A stretch of DNA of 64,000 nucleotides from Seohaeicola_A nanhaiensis (GTDB taxonomy: Bacteria > Pseudomonadota > Alphaproteobacteria > Rhodobacterales > Rhodobacteraceae): positions 310,001-374,000 of the forward strand of contig NZ_JBHSGI010000024.1 in the NCBI RefSeq assembly GCF_042654245.1. The letters run 5' to 3'. The position numbers and the translations under genes are program-made. The notes below the pieces were generated by a model. It did not search any database. It was not told the origin of the DNA and saw nothing but the letters and a program-made list of their open reading frames with translations. Each line of letters starts with the position of its first letter. Positions within the stretch are counted from its first letter, which is position 1. Of the stretch, positions 16,679-24,868 are shown piece after piece.

Positions 16679-17986
16679 ATGTTGAAACGCAATCTTTGTT
16701 CCTCGCTCATCATGGCCGCGATGGTCGCCGTTCCTGTCCAGAAGGCGCAGGCGGGCGATGCCGGGGCCGCATTGGGCGGTCTGATCCTAGGCGGGATCAT
16801 CGTCAACGAATTGAACAAGAACAAACAACGCCAGCGCACGGTCTATCGCGCGGCGCCGTCCTATTCGGCCGCGCGGGAAGAGAACCGCCAAATCCAGACC
16901 GCGCTGAACTACTTTGGCTACAACGCTGGCTCGCCCGATGGTGTGATGGGCAGCCGGTCGCGCTCGGCGGTCTCGCAATATCAGGCGCAGATGGGCTTCA
17001 CGCCCGATGGCCGGATCGACCCCTACGAGCGCGATTTCCTGCTCGGCTCCTATCAGCGCGCTCTCTCCAGCTCGCATGTCGCGCCCTACAACCAGATTAT
17101 GGCGTCCCAGGGCCCATCTGGCCTGCTGCGCACCTATCGCAACGAGCAACTCGGCATTTCGACCACCGCGGCCCAGGCTGCGCCTGTTCCGGCACCGGCT
17201 CCTGCGCCGATGCCCGCTCCGGTTGCCACGTCTGCTCCGGCCCCCGCGCCGGTTCCCCAACCGGTCGCACCCGCAGCGCCACAGCCTGTAACCGCACGCC
17301 AGGAAAACGCCTCGCTGCCTGCTTTCACCTTCGGTCAAAGCGACCGTTCGGTGAACGAGCATTGCAACCAGATCAATGTGCTGACAGCGGCCAATGGCGG
17401 GATTACCGCGCCGGGCCGCGTCAAGGACAAGGAATTCGCTCTGAACGAACAATTCTGCCTCGCACGCACCCACGCGATGGCCGAAAGCACCTCGATCACC
17501 GCGACGATCCCCAACATGACAGACGCTCAGATCGAACAGCAGTGCGAAGGCCTCGCGCAGGTCATTGCGCCGCAACTTACCAGCCTGTCCACATCGCGTC
17601 CGGATCAGGTCATCGCCGATACCTCGGCCGTGATCCAAAGCTCGGGCCAGCCGATCCAGCAGCTCGCCTCCGGCGGCAAGGTCTGCCTCGGTGTCGGTTA
17701 TCGGACGGACAATGCCCAGATGGCGCTGGCGTCGGCTGTGCTGCTGGCAGCAGCAGGACAGCTTGGTTATGGCGAAGTGATCAGCCACCATATGCGTGAA
17801 GGCTTCGGAACCGCAAAAGCCGATCCGGCGGGGTCGAACGCCTGGATGCAGATGGCCCTCGAGTCGGTCACCTCGACCGCAGGCGCCGCCGTCATGGGGC
17901 AGTCGCCCGACCGCGTTGCCGTGCTTCAGGACGCAACCGTCGGTGGCGGCTCCGCGGCCCTGCCGGCCTTCCCGGCCAAGAACTGA
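16679..17986 (+). CDS. Secreted peptidoglycan-binding-domain protein
   Basis: 435 residues from ATG 16679, set by GGAGG at 16665-16669. Signal peptide about 1-26 (ends KAQAG). A glycine-rich hydrophobic stretch follows, then a PG_binding_1 type repeat (IQTALNYFGYNAGSPDGVMG...SAVSQYQ). An Ala/Pro linker of about 60 residues leads to a C-terminal region with several cysteines that I do not recognise. It lies 187 bp after the srf-like operon on the same strand and has the same design (envelope domain on a Pro linker), so I regard it as a probable partner that anchors to the cell wall, but it may have its own promoter. Confidence 0.78.
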   Translation: MLKRNLCSSLIMAAMVAVPVQKAQAGDAGAALGGLILGGIIVNELNKNKQRQRTVYRAAPSYSAAREENRQIQTALNYFGYNAGSPDGVMGSRSRSAVSQYQAQMGFTPDGRIDPYERDFLLGSYQRALSSSHVAPYNQIMASQGPSGLLRTYRNEQLGISTTAAQAAPVPAPAPAPMPAPVATSAPAPAPVPQPVAPAAPQPVTARQENASLPAFTFGQSDRSVNEHCNQINVLTAANGGITAPGRVKDKEFALNEQFCLARTHAMAESTSITATIPNMTDAQIEQQCEGLAQVIAPQLTSLSTSRPDQVIADTSAVIQSSGQPIQQLASGGKVCLGVGYRTDNAQMALASAVLLAAAGQLGYGEVISHHMREGFGTAKADPAGSNAWMQMALESVTSTAGAAVMGQSPDRVAVLQDATVGGGSAALPAFPAKN

Positions 17987-18010
17987 TTTTCGGCCAGTTA
18001 GGGAATTGCG

Positions 18011-18037
18011 CGCCCGCCCCGACAGGGGCGGGCGTTT
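18011..18037. terminator. Intrinsic terminator between convergent genes
   Basis: A perfect 10-bp GC stem (18011-18020 with 18025-18034) and a GACA loop, followed by TTT on the plus strand. It lies between the peptidoglycan-binding protein and the convergent cyclo-ligase gene, whose stop is at 18043, and may serve both. Confidence 0.72.
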
Positions 18038-18042
18038 GCGTT

Positions 18043-18732
18043 CTACGGCAGACCGGCCTCGGTCAGGATCAGATCCAGCCGGATATCGTGAGGTTGGGGA
18101 AAAATCGTCGCCAGGCGCGCACTTGCGTAGCCGATCCCGATGGCAAAGGGGCGTGGTCGCAGCACCGCCAGGGTCCGGTCAAAATATCCGCCGCCATAAC
18201 CCAGCCGGTAGCCGTCCTCGGACCATCCGACCAAGGGCGCCAGAGCGATCTCGGGGTGGATTTGATCCGCCTCCGGCGGCGGCACCGGAATGTTCCAGTC
18301 GCCCCGCACCATCCTCGTCTCGGGGGTCCAGACGCGAAAGATCAGCGGTGCGTGCTTGGTTTCGACGATTGGCAGGGCCACGTTAAAACCCGCCTGATGC
18401 AACTCTAGCATCAGCGGTCGCAGATCGGGCTCGCCCTTGATCGGCCAATAGGCGGAAACCGCCCGCCCAGGCGCGACAGCCAAGTGATCTCTCAGCACCT
18501 GTCGCAACTGTCCCGCAATCGCAAGACTGGCCGCTTGTCGCGTACTGACCGGCAGCGCCAGCCGTTCGGCCCGCAACCGGGCGCGCTCTGCCTTGCGCCA
18601 GCGCATTACATCGCGCGCCTGTTCGGGATCGACCGCCAGTGGGTCGAAATAATCGGGTGCGATCTCGGCGGCAAGGCAGGGGGGCGAGGTGAACCCCTTG
18701 CGACCCGTGTCGTCGTCGGGATCGTCGCTCAT
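18043..18732 (-). CDS. fau: 5-formyltetrahydrofolate cyclo-ligase
   Basis: 229 residues. The ATG at 18732 is chosen over an upstream in-frame start at 18792 because GGGGAG lies just before it. The enzyme converts 5-formyl-THF to 5,10-methenyl-THF with ATP. Diagnostic features are the N-terminal basic helix (RWRKAERARLRAERLAL), SAYWPIKGEPDLRPL, and the nucleotide/folate motif LGYGGGYFDRTL near the C-terminus. The first 35 residues are an acidic extension not usual in the family. The gene is divergent from the DUF6522 gene. Confidence 0.92.
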   Translation of the reverse strand: MSDDPDDDTGRKGFTSPPCLAAEIAPDYFDPLAVDPEQARDVMRWRKAERARLRAERLALPVSTRQAASLAIAGQLRQVLRDHLAVAPGRAVSAYWPIKGEPDLRPLMLELHQAGFNVALPIVETKHAPLIFRVWTPETRMVRGDWNIPVPPPEADQIHPEIALAPLVGWSEDGYRLGYGGGYFDRTLAVLRPRPFAIGIGYASARLATIFPQPHDIRLDLILTEAGLP

Positions 18733-18775
18733 GACTGCGCTCCCCACCAACCCGGCGGCCCCCGTTGCGGCATCC

Positions 18776-18787
18776 GGTTTGCAAACC
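18776..18787. promoter_or_regulatory. 12-bp perfect palindrome between fau and the DUF6522 gene
   Basis: GGTTTGCAAACC at 18776-18787 is a perfect palindrome in the 136-bp divergent spacer. It could be an operator for either gene. No regulator gene is adjacent. Confidence 0.3.
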
Positions 18788-18868
18788 TGCATAGGTTCGT
18801 TAAAGGAGGCTGTAAATGCCCGGAGTCTGGGCGCAGCCCGGAAGGCGCGTCACCATGGCGAGGATCGC

Positions 18869-19144
18869 ATGAGCGAAGTCGAACGCGACGGCGACGGTTT
18901 TGTCGTCGATGCCGCTCTGCTCGCCGCCGCCTTCGGGCGTTCGGTCACGCAGGTCCGTGCCTTCATGACGAATGGCCGCATCACCACCCGCAGCGAAACC
19001 GGCACCGACGCGGATGCCGGGCGCTGGAGGCTGACCTTCTATCACGACGGACGTGCCTTCCGTCTGACAGTCGATGGACAGGGCAACATCCTGTCCCGCG
19101 CGACCTTCGATGCCCGCGATCCGCGCCCGTCGGCGGCGCCCTGA
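18869..19144 (+). CDS. DUF6522-like small cytoplasmic protein
   Basis: 91 residues from ATG 18869, with GCGAGG just upstream. The pattern VERDGDGFVVDAALLAAAFG...GRITTRSETGTDADAGRWRLTFYHDGRAFRLTVD matches my memory of the DUF6522 family, common in Rhodobacteraceae: an N-terminal helical part that could hold a small helix-turn-helix, then a beta hairpin ending in RLTVD. Function unknown. It precedes murJ by 100 bp on the same strand and could be co-transcribed. Confidence 0.75.
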   Translation: MSEVERDGDGFVVDAALLAAAFGRSVTQVRAFMTNGRITTRSETGTDADAGRWRLTFYHDGRAFRLTVDGQGNILSRATFDARDPRPSAAP

Positions 19145-19244
19145 CAAAGCCATTTCCCCGCGACCCGCTTCCCAGCGCCCGCGGAAAGCGCTAGGAGAGA
19201 CCCGCAGGCGCCAACGACAACAGGCCCGCGGGGCCGGAGCAGAC

Positions 19245-20816
19245 ATGAAACCCATCCGCCTGATCTCAGGCTTCCTGACCGTCGGTCTCTGGACGCTGGC
19301 CAGCCGGGTGCTCGGCTTCATTCGCGACGCCATGATCCTGGCCTATCTCGGCACCGGTCCGGTCTACGAGGCCTATGTCGTCGCGTTCCGACTGCCCAAC
19401 CTGTTCCGTCGCTTCTTTGCCGAGGGCGCCTTCAACGTCGCCTTCGTGCCGATGTTCTCCAAGCGCCTCGAATCCGGCGATGACCCCCGCCGCTTTGCCG
19501 AAGACGCGATGTCCGGCCTCGCCAGCGTGCTGATCGTGCTCACCCTTCTTGCCCAGGCCAGCATGCCCTGGCTGATCTATGCGCTGGCCAGCGGTTTTGC
19601 CGGACAGGAGGAGTTTGCCCTTTCGGTCGAGTTCGGACGCATCGTCTTCCCATATATTCTCTTCGTCTCGCTCGCGGCGCTGCTCTCGGGGGTGCTGAAT
19701 GCCGCCGGCCGCTTTGCCGCCGCCGCCGCCGCACCCGTGTTGATGAACTTCGTCCTGGTACTGGCTATGGTGCTGGGAGGTCTCGCCGGGGGTGACATTG
19801 CCCCCTGGCTGATCTGGTCGATCCCGGTGTCCGGCATTGCCCAGCTTGCCCTGCTCTGGATCGCTGCACGTCGGGCAGGGTTCGGTTTGATCCCGCGCCT
19901 GCCGCGCATGACCCCCGAACTGCGCGATCTCGTGCGGATCGCCGTTCCGGCGATGATGGCGGGCGGCGTGGTACAGGTGAACCTGCTGGTCGGCCAGCAG
20001 GTGGCCTCCTATTTCGACAAGGCCGTCGGCTGGCTCTATGCCGCCGACCGGCTCTATCAGTTGCCTTTGGGCGTGGTCGGCATCGCCGTCGGCGTCGTCC
20101 TGCTTCCCGACCTCAGCCGCCGCCTGGCCGCGGGCGACGACAAGGGCGGGCGCGACGCGCTCAGCCGTGCCGGCGAGGTCTCGCTCGCGCTGACCATCCC
20201 TTCCGCGGTCGCGCTCGTAGCGATCCCGCTCCCCCTTGTCTCGGTTCTCTTCGAGCGCGGCGCGACGACGGAACAGGACAGCGCCGCCATAGCGCTGGCG
20301 GTAGCAGTCTACGGACTTGGCCTGCCGGCCTTCGTCTTGCAAAAAATTCTCCAGCCTCTGTTCTTCGCCCGCGAAGACACGCGCTCGCCGTTCCGCTATG
20401 CGCTCTCCGCCATGGCGGTCAACGGAGTGCTGGCGATTGGCCTCGCGCCCTGGCTGGGCTGGATCGCGCCCGCCATTGCCACGACGGTGGCCGGGTGGTG
20501 GATGGTCCTGCTGCTCCTGCGTGGCGCTGGCGGACTGGGAGAGGTGGCGCGTTTCGACGACCGCTTCCGCCGCCGCATCCTGCGCATCTGCCTCGCGTCA
20601 CTCGTGATGGGCCTCGCCTCCTGGGGTGCATCCTGGGCGCTCGAGGAGGCGCTGAACAGCCCTGGCTGGCGCTACCTCGCCCTGCTGGGCCTCGTCATGG
20701 TCAGCATGGTGGTCTACTTCGGGTTAGGACAGATGATAGGCGCATTCCGCCTGTCAGAGTTCCGCGCCGCCCTGCGCCGCCGCCCGGGTTCGCCGCCGCC
20801 TGCCTCCCTGGGGTAG
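19245..20816 (+). CDS. murJ: Lipid II flippase MurJ (MviN family)
   Basis: 523 residues from ATG 19245, chosen because the family begins just before the first TM (LISGFLTVGLWTLASRVLGFIRDAMIL) and CGGAGC precedes it. Roughly 14 TM helices in the MOP-superfamily pattern, with the conserved FRLPNLFRRFFAEGAFNVAFVPMF segment near residues 47-75 that is diagnostic of MurJ. It flips lipid II across the inner membrane for peptidoglycan synthesis. Confidence 0.95.
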   Translation: MKPIRLISGFLTVGLWTLASRVLGFIRDAMILAYLGTGPVYEAYVVAFRLPNLFRRFFAEGAFNVAFVPMFSKRLESGDDPRRFAEDAMSGLASVLIVLTLLAQASMPWLIYALASGFAGQEEFALSVEFGRIVFPYILFVSLAALLSGVLNAAGRFAAAAAAPVLMNFVLVLAMVLGGLAGGDIAPWLIWSIPVSGIAQLALLWIAARRAGFGLIPRLPRMTPELRDLVRIAVPAMMAGGVVQVNLLVGQQVASYFDKAVGWLYAADRLYQLPLGVVGIAVGVVLLPDLSRRLAAGDDKGGRDALSRAGEVSLALTIPSAVALVAIPLPLVSVLFERGATTEQDSAAIALAVAVYGLGLPAFVLQKILQPLFFAREDTRSPFRYALSAMAVNGVLAIGLAPWLGWIAPAIATTVAGWWMVLLLLRGAGGLGEVARFDDRFRRRILRICLASLVMGLASWGASWALEEALNSPGWRYLALLGLVMVSMVVYFGLGQMIGAFRLSEFRAALRRRPGSPPPASLG

Positions 20817-20975
20817 ATCCTGCGCGGTTTCCCGCGCCCCCGACCGGAACCGAAATCGCCCGCCGGAGTTACCATTCCGAAGCACGGCTTCTGGAACATC
20901 CGCCCGTTCTGGGAAGCCAAGGCAGGAGCTAAGCGCCCCGCCAGAAAAACTCAAACGGGCGGAGGAGGAATCGCC

Positions 20976-21047
20976 ATGCGCGCTATCGCACTTTGGCTCC
21001 TGGGTGTTCCTGTCTGGATCATCCTGCTCTACATGATCTTTGGCTAA
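20976..21047 (+). CDS. 23-residue membrane peptide
   Basis: A 23-codon frame from ATG 20976 to TAA 21045-21047, preceded by a very strong GGAGGAGG Shine-Dalgarno (20961-20968). The peptide (MRAIALWLLGVPVWIILLYM then IFG) is one TM helix with a Pro kink. Similar short peptides are, as I recall, present in many alphaproteobacterial genomes without known function. It is followed directly by a hairpin terminator, which supports a real transcript. Confidence 0.7.
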   Translation: MRAIALWLLGVPVWIILLYMIFG

Positions 21048-21053
21048 GCCGGG

Positions 21054-21085
21054 ACCGCCGCTCCGCAATATCGGGGCGGCGGTTT
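21054..21085 (+). terminator. Terminator after the 23-residue peptide gene
   Basis: An 8-bp stem (ACCGCCGC at 21054-21061 with GCGGCGGT at 21076-21083), extended by an inner CC/GG pair, then TTT. It lies 7 nt after the peptide stop and before the convergent rhomboid gene. Confidence 0.6.
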
Positions 21086-21100
21086 CGCTTATGCGGCCCG

Positions 21101-21787
21101 CTATTGCTGACGCAACCTGCGCAGCAATCTGTCCCAACCACCCGGTGCCAGCACGAACGACAGCAAAAACCCGGCCGCAAATCCGCCGAGATCGGCCAAC
21201 CAGTCACTGTTAGATCCAAAAAGCAGGCCGAACAGCAGCTGGATGCCCATCAGGAACCCGATCAGCGTGAAAGCCCGCGCCTGATTGGCACCCACCATTG
21301 ACAGGTTGCGCCAGAGGATCCAGGTGAACGCCCCGATCAGCCCGTAGATCGGAGGAAAGGCCCCGATCAGATAGATCGGCCCGGTGGCGAGCAGGGTGAA
21401 CACGAATGCGCCCGCGATCGAAGAGACGAAGAACACCACCACGACGGCCAGATTGCCAAAGACATCGCCCACCATCTTGCCCATCGCCAGGAACATCACC
21501 GTCCCGATTGCCGTCTGGGTAAAGCTTCCGTGCACGAAGGGATATGTGACAAGGCGCATCAGATGCTCGGGCGGCCACCGCCCGGTTTCCCACATCCAGC
21601 GCATGATTTCGCCCGAGAACGCAAAGCGCTCGATGGCTTCGACCCGCCAACCCACGGCCGCGGGCCCGCCGGCGATGCCCAGCATGCCAATCTGGAAGAC
21701 GATTTCCGCCGCCACCATCGCCAGGGCCAGAAGCACCACCGCGGCGGGCAGGGGATTGACGGCGGGCACATGCGACGGCGTGTTCAC
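21101..21787 (-). CDS. Rhomboid-family membrane protein, apparently catalytically inactive
   Basis: 228 residues from GTG 21787, preceded by AAGGAG; a longer frame exists upstream but has no hydrophobic start. Six to seven TM helices in rhomboid order. The expected GxSG serine motif is replaced: IGAFPPIYGLIGAF has Phe144 where active rhomboids have Ser (IGASGAxYGLIGAF). The expected catalytic His in the last core helix ('AHLGGFxxG') is Asp199 (LADLGGFAAG). His86 in the loop-1 helix is kept. So the fold is retained but both catalytic residues are lost. Divergent from trpS. Confidence 0.85.
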   Translation of the reverse strand: MNTPSHVPAVNPLPAAVVLLALAMVAAEIVFQIGMLGIAGGPAAVGWRVEAIERFAFSGEIMRWMWETGRWPPEHLMRLVTYPFVHGSFTQTAIGTVMFLAMGKMVGDVFGNLAVVVVFFVSSIAGAFVFTLLATGPIYLIGAFPPIYGLIGAFTWILWRNLSMVGANQARAFTLIGFLMGIQLLFGLLFGSNSDWLADLGGFAAGFLLSFVLAPGGWDRLLRRLRQQ

Positions 21788-21879
21788 TTGGCAAAACTCC
21801 TTGCGGCCGTGCGCTTGACGGCATCTGTCCCCGTGGGTAAGCGAGGCAGGCCGAAATTTCCAGCCGGGAGTTGCCTGCC

Positions 21880-22908
21880 ATGAGCGAAACGACATTCACG
21901 CCACGGGTCTTTTCCGGCATCCAGCCCTCCGGCAACCTGCATCTGGGAAATTACCTTGGCGCGCTCAAGCGGTTTGTGGACACGCAGAACGCAGGCGGCT
22001 TCCAGACCATTTATTGCATGGTCGACCTGCATGCGATCACCGTCTGGCAGGATCCCGAAAAGCTGCGCCACAGCACGCGCGAGCTTGCAGCCGGTTTCAT
22101 CGCGGCCGGCATCGACCCCGAAAAGTCCATCCTCATCAACCAGTCCCAGGTGCCCGAACACGCCCAGCTGGCCTGGGTGTTCAACTGCGTGGCCCGCATG
22201 GGCTGGATGGGCAGAATGACCCAGTGGAAGGACAAGGCCGGCAAGGACGCCGAAGCCGCCTCGCTGGGCCTGTTCGCCTATCCCTCGCTGATGGCGGCCG
22301 ACATTCTGGTCTATCATGCCACGCATGTTCCGGTGGGCGAAGACCAGAAACAGCATCTGGAACTGACCCGGGACATCGCGGCAAAGTTCAACCATGACTT
22401 CGGCGTGGATTTCTTCCCGATGACCGAGCCGGTGATCGAGGGCGCGGCGACCCGCGTCATGTCGTTGCGCGATGGCACCAAGAAGATGTCAAAATCCGAT
22501 CCTTCGGACGCAAGCCGCATCAACTTGACCGACGACGCAGACACCATTTCGAAGAAAATCCGGAAGGCAAAGACCGACTTCGAGCCGCTGCCCGAGACGC
22601 TCGAAGGTCTGTCGGGCCGGCCCGATGCGCGCAATCTCGTGAACATCTACGCCGCTCTGGCGGACATGACGCCCGAGGCGGTGATGTCTGAATATGCCGG
22701 CGCGCAGTTTGGCACCTTCAAGCCCGCGCTCGCCGATCTGGCGGTGGCGCGGTTGGCGCCGATCACCCGGGAAATGTCGCGCCTCATGGCCGACCCGGCC
22801 GAAATCGACCGCATCCTCGCCCGCGGCGCCACGCAGGCACGCGAGATCACGGTCCCGATCCTGCGCAAGACCTACGATATCATCGGTATGGTTGGTTCGA
22901 CCGGCTGA
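21880..22908 (+). CDS. trpS: Tryptophanyl-tRNA synthetase
   Basis: 342 residues from ATG 21880 with CGGGAG at 21865-21870. Class I signatures are PSGNLHLGNYLG (the HIGH region) and KKMSKS. Length and order of motifs match bacterial TrpRS throughout. It charges tRNA-Trp in the cytoplasm. No T-box or leader peptide is seen upstream. Confidence 0.97.
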   Translation: MSETTFTPRVFSGIQPSGNLHLGNYLGALKRFVDTQNAGGFQTIYCMVDLHAITVWQDPEKLRHSTRELAAGFIAAGIDPEKSILINQSQVPEHAQLAWVFNCVARMGWMGRMTQWKDKAGKDAEAASLGLFAYPSLMAADILVYHATHVPVGEDQKQHLELTRDIAAKFNHDFGVDFFPMTEPVIEGAATRVMSLRDGTKKMSKSDPSDASRINLTDDADTISKKIRKAKTDFEPLPETLEGLSGRPDARNLVNIYAALADMTPEAVMSEYAGAQFGTFKPALADLAVARLAPITREMSRLMADPAEIDRILARGATQAREITVPILRKTYDIIGMVGSTG

Positions 22909-22975
22909 GGATAACGCCTGGGGCAATCCTGCGGCAGCATTTCACGCCAAAGGCTTGCGGTTCGAACCTCGGGTT

Positions 22976-23668
22976 TTACTTCAAAAGCGGGACCGGCCAA
23001 TCCTCCGATGGCAGGTCCATTCGGTAAGGCTCTGGGTTGTAAGAGATTTCCAAAGCCGCCTTCCGCCACGCCTGAGCGGCCGTATCGCTCAGCAAAGCCA
23101 GGCAATACTCGCGCGTGTCTTCGGCGACGGGCAGACCGTATCCGACGACCCGCGCCGCAACCGGTGTGTAGAAGACATCCGCCAGCGAATAGTCGCCAAA
23201 CAGCCAGCCATCGCTAGCCCCCGACAGCTTCCGCGCATGAGCGAACAGCGTCTCGATCCGCTCGAGATCAGCACGCACCCCGGCCGAGGGCGCAAATCCG
23301 CTGTAGCTGCGCAGCAGCTGCATCGGGCACGCAGTGCGTAGCTCCCGGAAACCGGTGGCCATCTCCGAACACAGCCAGCGCGCGGTCGCACGCTGCGCGG
23401 GATCGGACGGCCAGTGCCCGGCCTGGGGATGCCGCTCGGCCAGCGTTTCGGCAATGGCAAGGCTCTCGCCGATCGGCGTGCCCTCAGGCGTCAAAACTGC
23501 CGGCACCAGCCGGGCAGGCGCCAGCGGAGCGAGATCCGCCTGCATCGTGCCCGAATAGAGCCCAACGAGATGTGTGCGCACAGGAATGTCGAATTTCTCG
23601 AACATCAGCCACCCACGCAGCGACCAGCTGGAGAACGCGCGGTCTCCGATATAAAGATCGTATGTCAT
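22976..23668 (-). CDS. Glutathione S-transferase family protein
   Basis: 230 residues from ATG 23668. The thioredoxin-like N-domain begins TYDLYIGDRAFSSWSLRGWLMFEKFDIP, and the glutathione-binding 'ES' segment appears as GESLAIAETLAERHP. The C-terminal helical domain carries WLFGDYSLADVFYTPVAARV, the N-capping box typical of GSTs (G-x-x-x-S/T-x-A-D). A cytoplasmic detoxification or thiol-transfer role is likely; substrate unknown. Convergent with trpS. Confidence 0.88.
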   Translation of the reverse strand: MTYDLYIGDRAFSSWSLRGWLMFEKFDIPVRTHLVGLYSGTMQADLAPLAPARLVPAVLTPEGTPIGESLAIAETLAERHPQAGHWPSDPAQRATARWLCSEMATGFRELRTACPMQLLRSYSGFAPSAGVRADLERIETLFAHARKLSGASDGWLFGDYSLADVFYTPVAARVVGYGLPVAEDTREYCLALLSDTAAQAWRKAALEISYNPEPYRMDLPSEDWPVPLLK

Positions 23669-23727
23669 GGGCCGGACCCTAATCGGCGGAGCGTACCCCG
23701 CAAAACCGAAGTTTGTGCGGCATCCCA

Positions 23728-24306
23728 TCACGGAAGGTGATTGATTGCGCCAACCTCCCAACCGTCGGTGTGCCGGGTCAGATGAGTCACCGAAAGATTG
23801 TCGATCTTGTGCCCGATCACCTCCGCCGGATCGACGCCCAGCGCGCGCTGCACCTGTCCCAGGATCACCCCGATATGCGCCACGACCACCAAATCCCGTC
23901 CGGGATTCTCGGCCAGTAGACCGTCCAGTGCCGCATCGACCCGCAGGCGGGCGTCGTTCCAGCTCTCGCCCCCGGGCGGGCGAATATCGCCCGGCGTCGT
24001 CCAATAGGCCCGCGCCAACTCCGCATCGCGCACTTCCACCTCGCGGAAGCTGAGCAACTCCCAATCCCCGAAGTTGAATTCGCGAAGATCGCGATGGTGC
24101 GGCAGCCGTTCGCGCCCCCCCTGAATCGCATCCGCGGTGGCGGCGGCGCGCACCAGATCGGAAGAAACCACCAGAGCCGACTTCGGAAGATGCGCCGACA
24201 GCCGCGCCACAGCGCCGGCATCGCTCAGATCCGCGGGCAGATCGGACCATCCGACAAAGCTCTTCGCATGCGTTGGCCCGTGGCGGACAAGGAACAGACG
24301 GGTCAT
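23728..24306 (-). CDS. Histidine phosphatase family protein (CobC-like)
   Basis: 192 residues starting MTRLFLVRHGPTH, the RHG motif with the catalytic His of the phosphoglycerate mutase/phosphatase superfamily; the second active-site region is VVVAHIGVILG. Its ATG at 24306 overlaps the stop of the cobU-type gene, and the pairing with cobU suggests alpha-ribazole phosphatase (CobC) in cobalamin nucleotide-loop assembly. The sequence alone does not separate CobC from other histidine phosphatases. Confidence 0.85.
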   Translation of the reverse strand: MTRLFLVRHGPTHAKSFVGWSDLPADLSDAGAVARLSAHLPKSALVVSSDLVRAAATADAIQGGRERLPHHRDLREFNFGDWELLSFREVEVRDAELARAYWTTPGDIRPPGGESWNDARLRVDAALDGLLAENPGRDLVVVAHIGVILGQVQRALGVDPAEVIGHKIDNLSVTHLTRHTDGWEVGAINHLP

Positions 24307-24824
24307 GGCAACTCTCCCTTCAGCGCGCGGGGCAGTCCGGCGACCACATGCACGACGGTCGCGGCGCAGGCCGCCAGCTCGATGTTCAGCCGGCCCTGCG
24401 CCTCGCGGAACCGCCGGGCCAGAGCGTTGTCGGGAACCACCCCCTGGCCAACCTCGCTGCTCACCACCACCAGCGCCGCCTTGCAGTCTCGGATGGCGGC
24501 CAGAAGCCGGGACTGCTCTGCCGCAAGATCGCTTTCGGCCAGCAAATGGTTTGACAGCCAGAGTGTCGCGCAATCGAAAAGGCAGCTTTCATCAGGGCGA
24601 AGCGCTCCTATTGCGTCAGCCGCATCCATGGGCGCCTCCAAGGTGCGCCAATTTGTCCCACGTCTCTTGATGTGCAGATCGATCTTGTCGCGCATCTCCG
24701 CATCAAAGGCCTGAGCCGACGCGATATACACGGGGTTTCGCGCGCCCACAAAAAGAGATTCCGCATAGGCCGATTTGCCCGAGGCGGCGCCGCCCAATAC
24801 AAAGATAACCTTTTCAAACACCAT
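24303..24824 (-). CDS. cobU: Bifunctional adenosylcobinamide kinase / adenosylcobinamide-phosphate guanylyltransferase
   Basis: 173 residues with the CobU/CobP P-loop GGAASGKSAYAE, a HIKRRGTNWRTLEAP segment where the family has the guanylylated His, and SSEVGQGVVPDNALARRFRE close to the family's SNEVGxGIVPxxxLxRxFRD. It phosphorylates adenosylcobinamide and transfers GMP, late in B12 synthesis. The ATG at 24824 is divergent from rpoH; the spacer is only 90 bp, and the stop overlaps the histidine phosphatase start. Confidence 0.93.
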   Translation of the reverse strand: MVFEKVIFVLGGAASGKSAYAESLFVGARNPVYIASAQAFDAEMRDKIDLHIKRRGTNWRTLEAPMDAADAIGALRPDESCLFDCATLWLSNHLLAESDLAAEQSRLLAAIRDCKAALVVVSSEVGQGVVPDNALARRFREAQGRLNIELAACAATVVHVVAGLPRALKGELP

Positions 24825-24839
24825 AACGTGAAACCCGAT

Positions 24840-24868
24840 TGATCCGGTGCGCGTTACTCTCCGTAAAC
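24840..24868 (+). promoter_or_regulatory. Candidate RpoE (group IV sigma)-type promoter of rpoH
   Basis: TGATCC at 24840-24845, an 18-bp spacer and TAAAC at 24864-24868, ending 46 bp before the rpoH ATG. In Rhodobacter sphaeroides the RpoE/ChrR singlet-oxygen regulon uses, as I recall, TGATC-type -35 and TAA-type -10 boxes, and rpoHII is one of its targets. The match in sequence, spacing and target gene is good, but no rpoE/chrR gene is in this window. Confidence 0.6.

Noticed and set aside
18733..18868. Possible 6S RNA gene, because ssrS often lies beside the 5-formyl-THF cyclo-ligase gene
   Set aside because: The spacer is only 136 bp, shorter than 6S RNA, and I could not draw the long interrupted hairpin with a central bubble. 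A covariance-model search would decide.
22950..22990. A GGTTCGAACC string resembling a tRNA T-loop after trpS
   Set aside because: The flanking bases do not form a T-stem, and no acceptor, D or anticodon arms can be drawn. It is a simple 10-bp palindrome between convergent genes.
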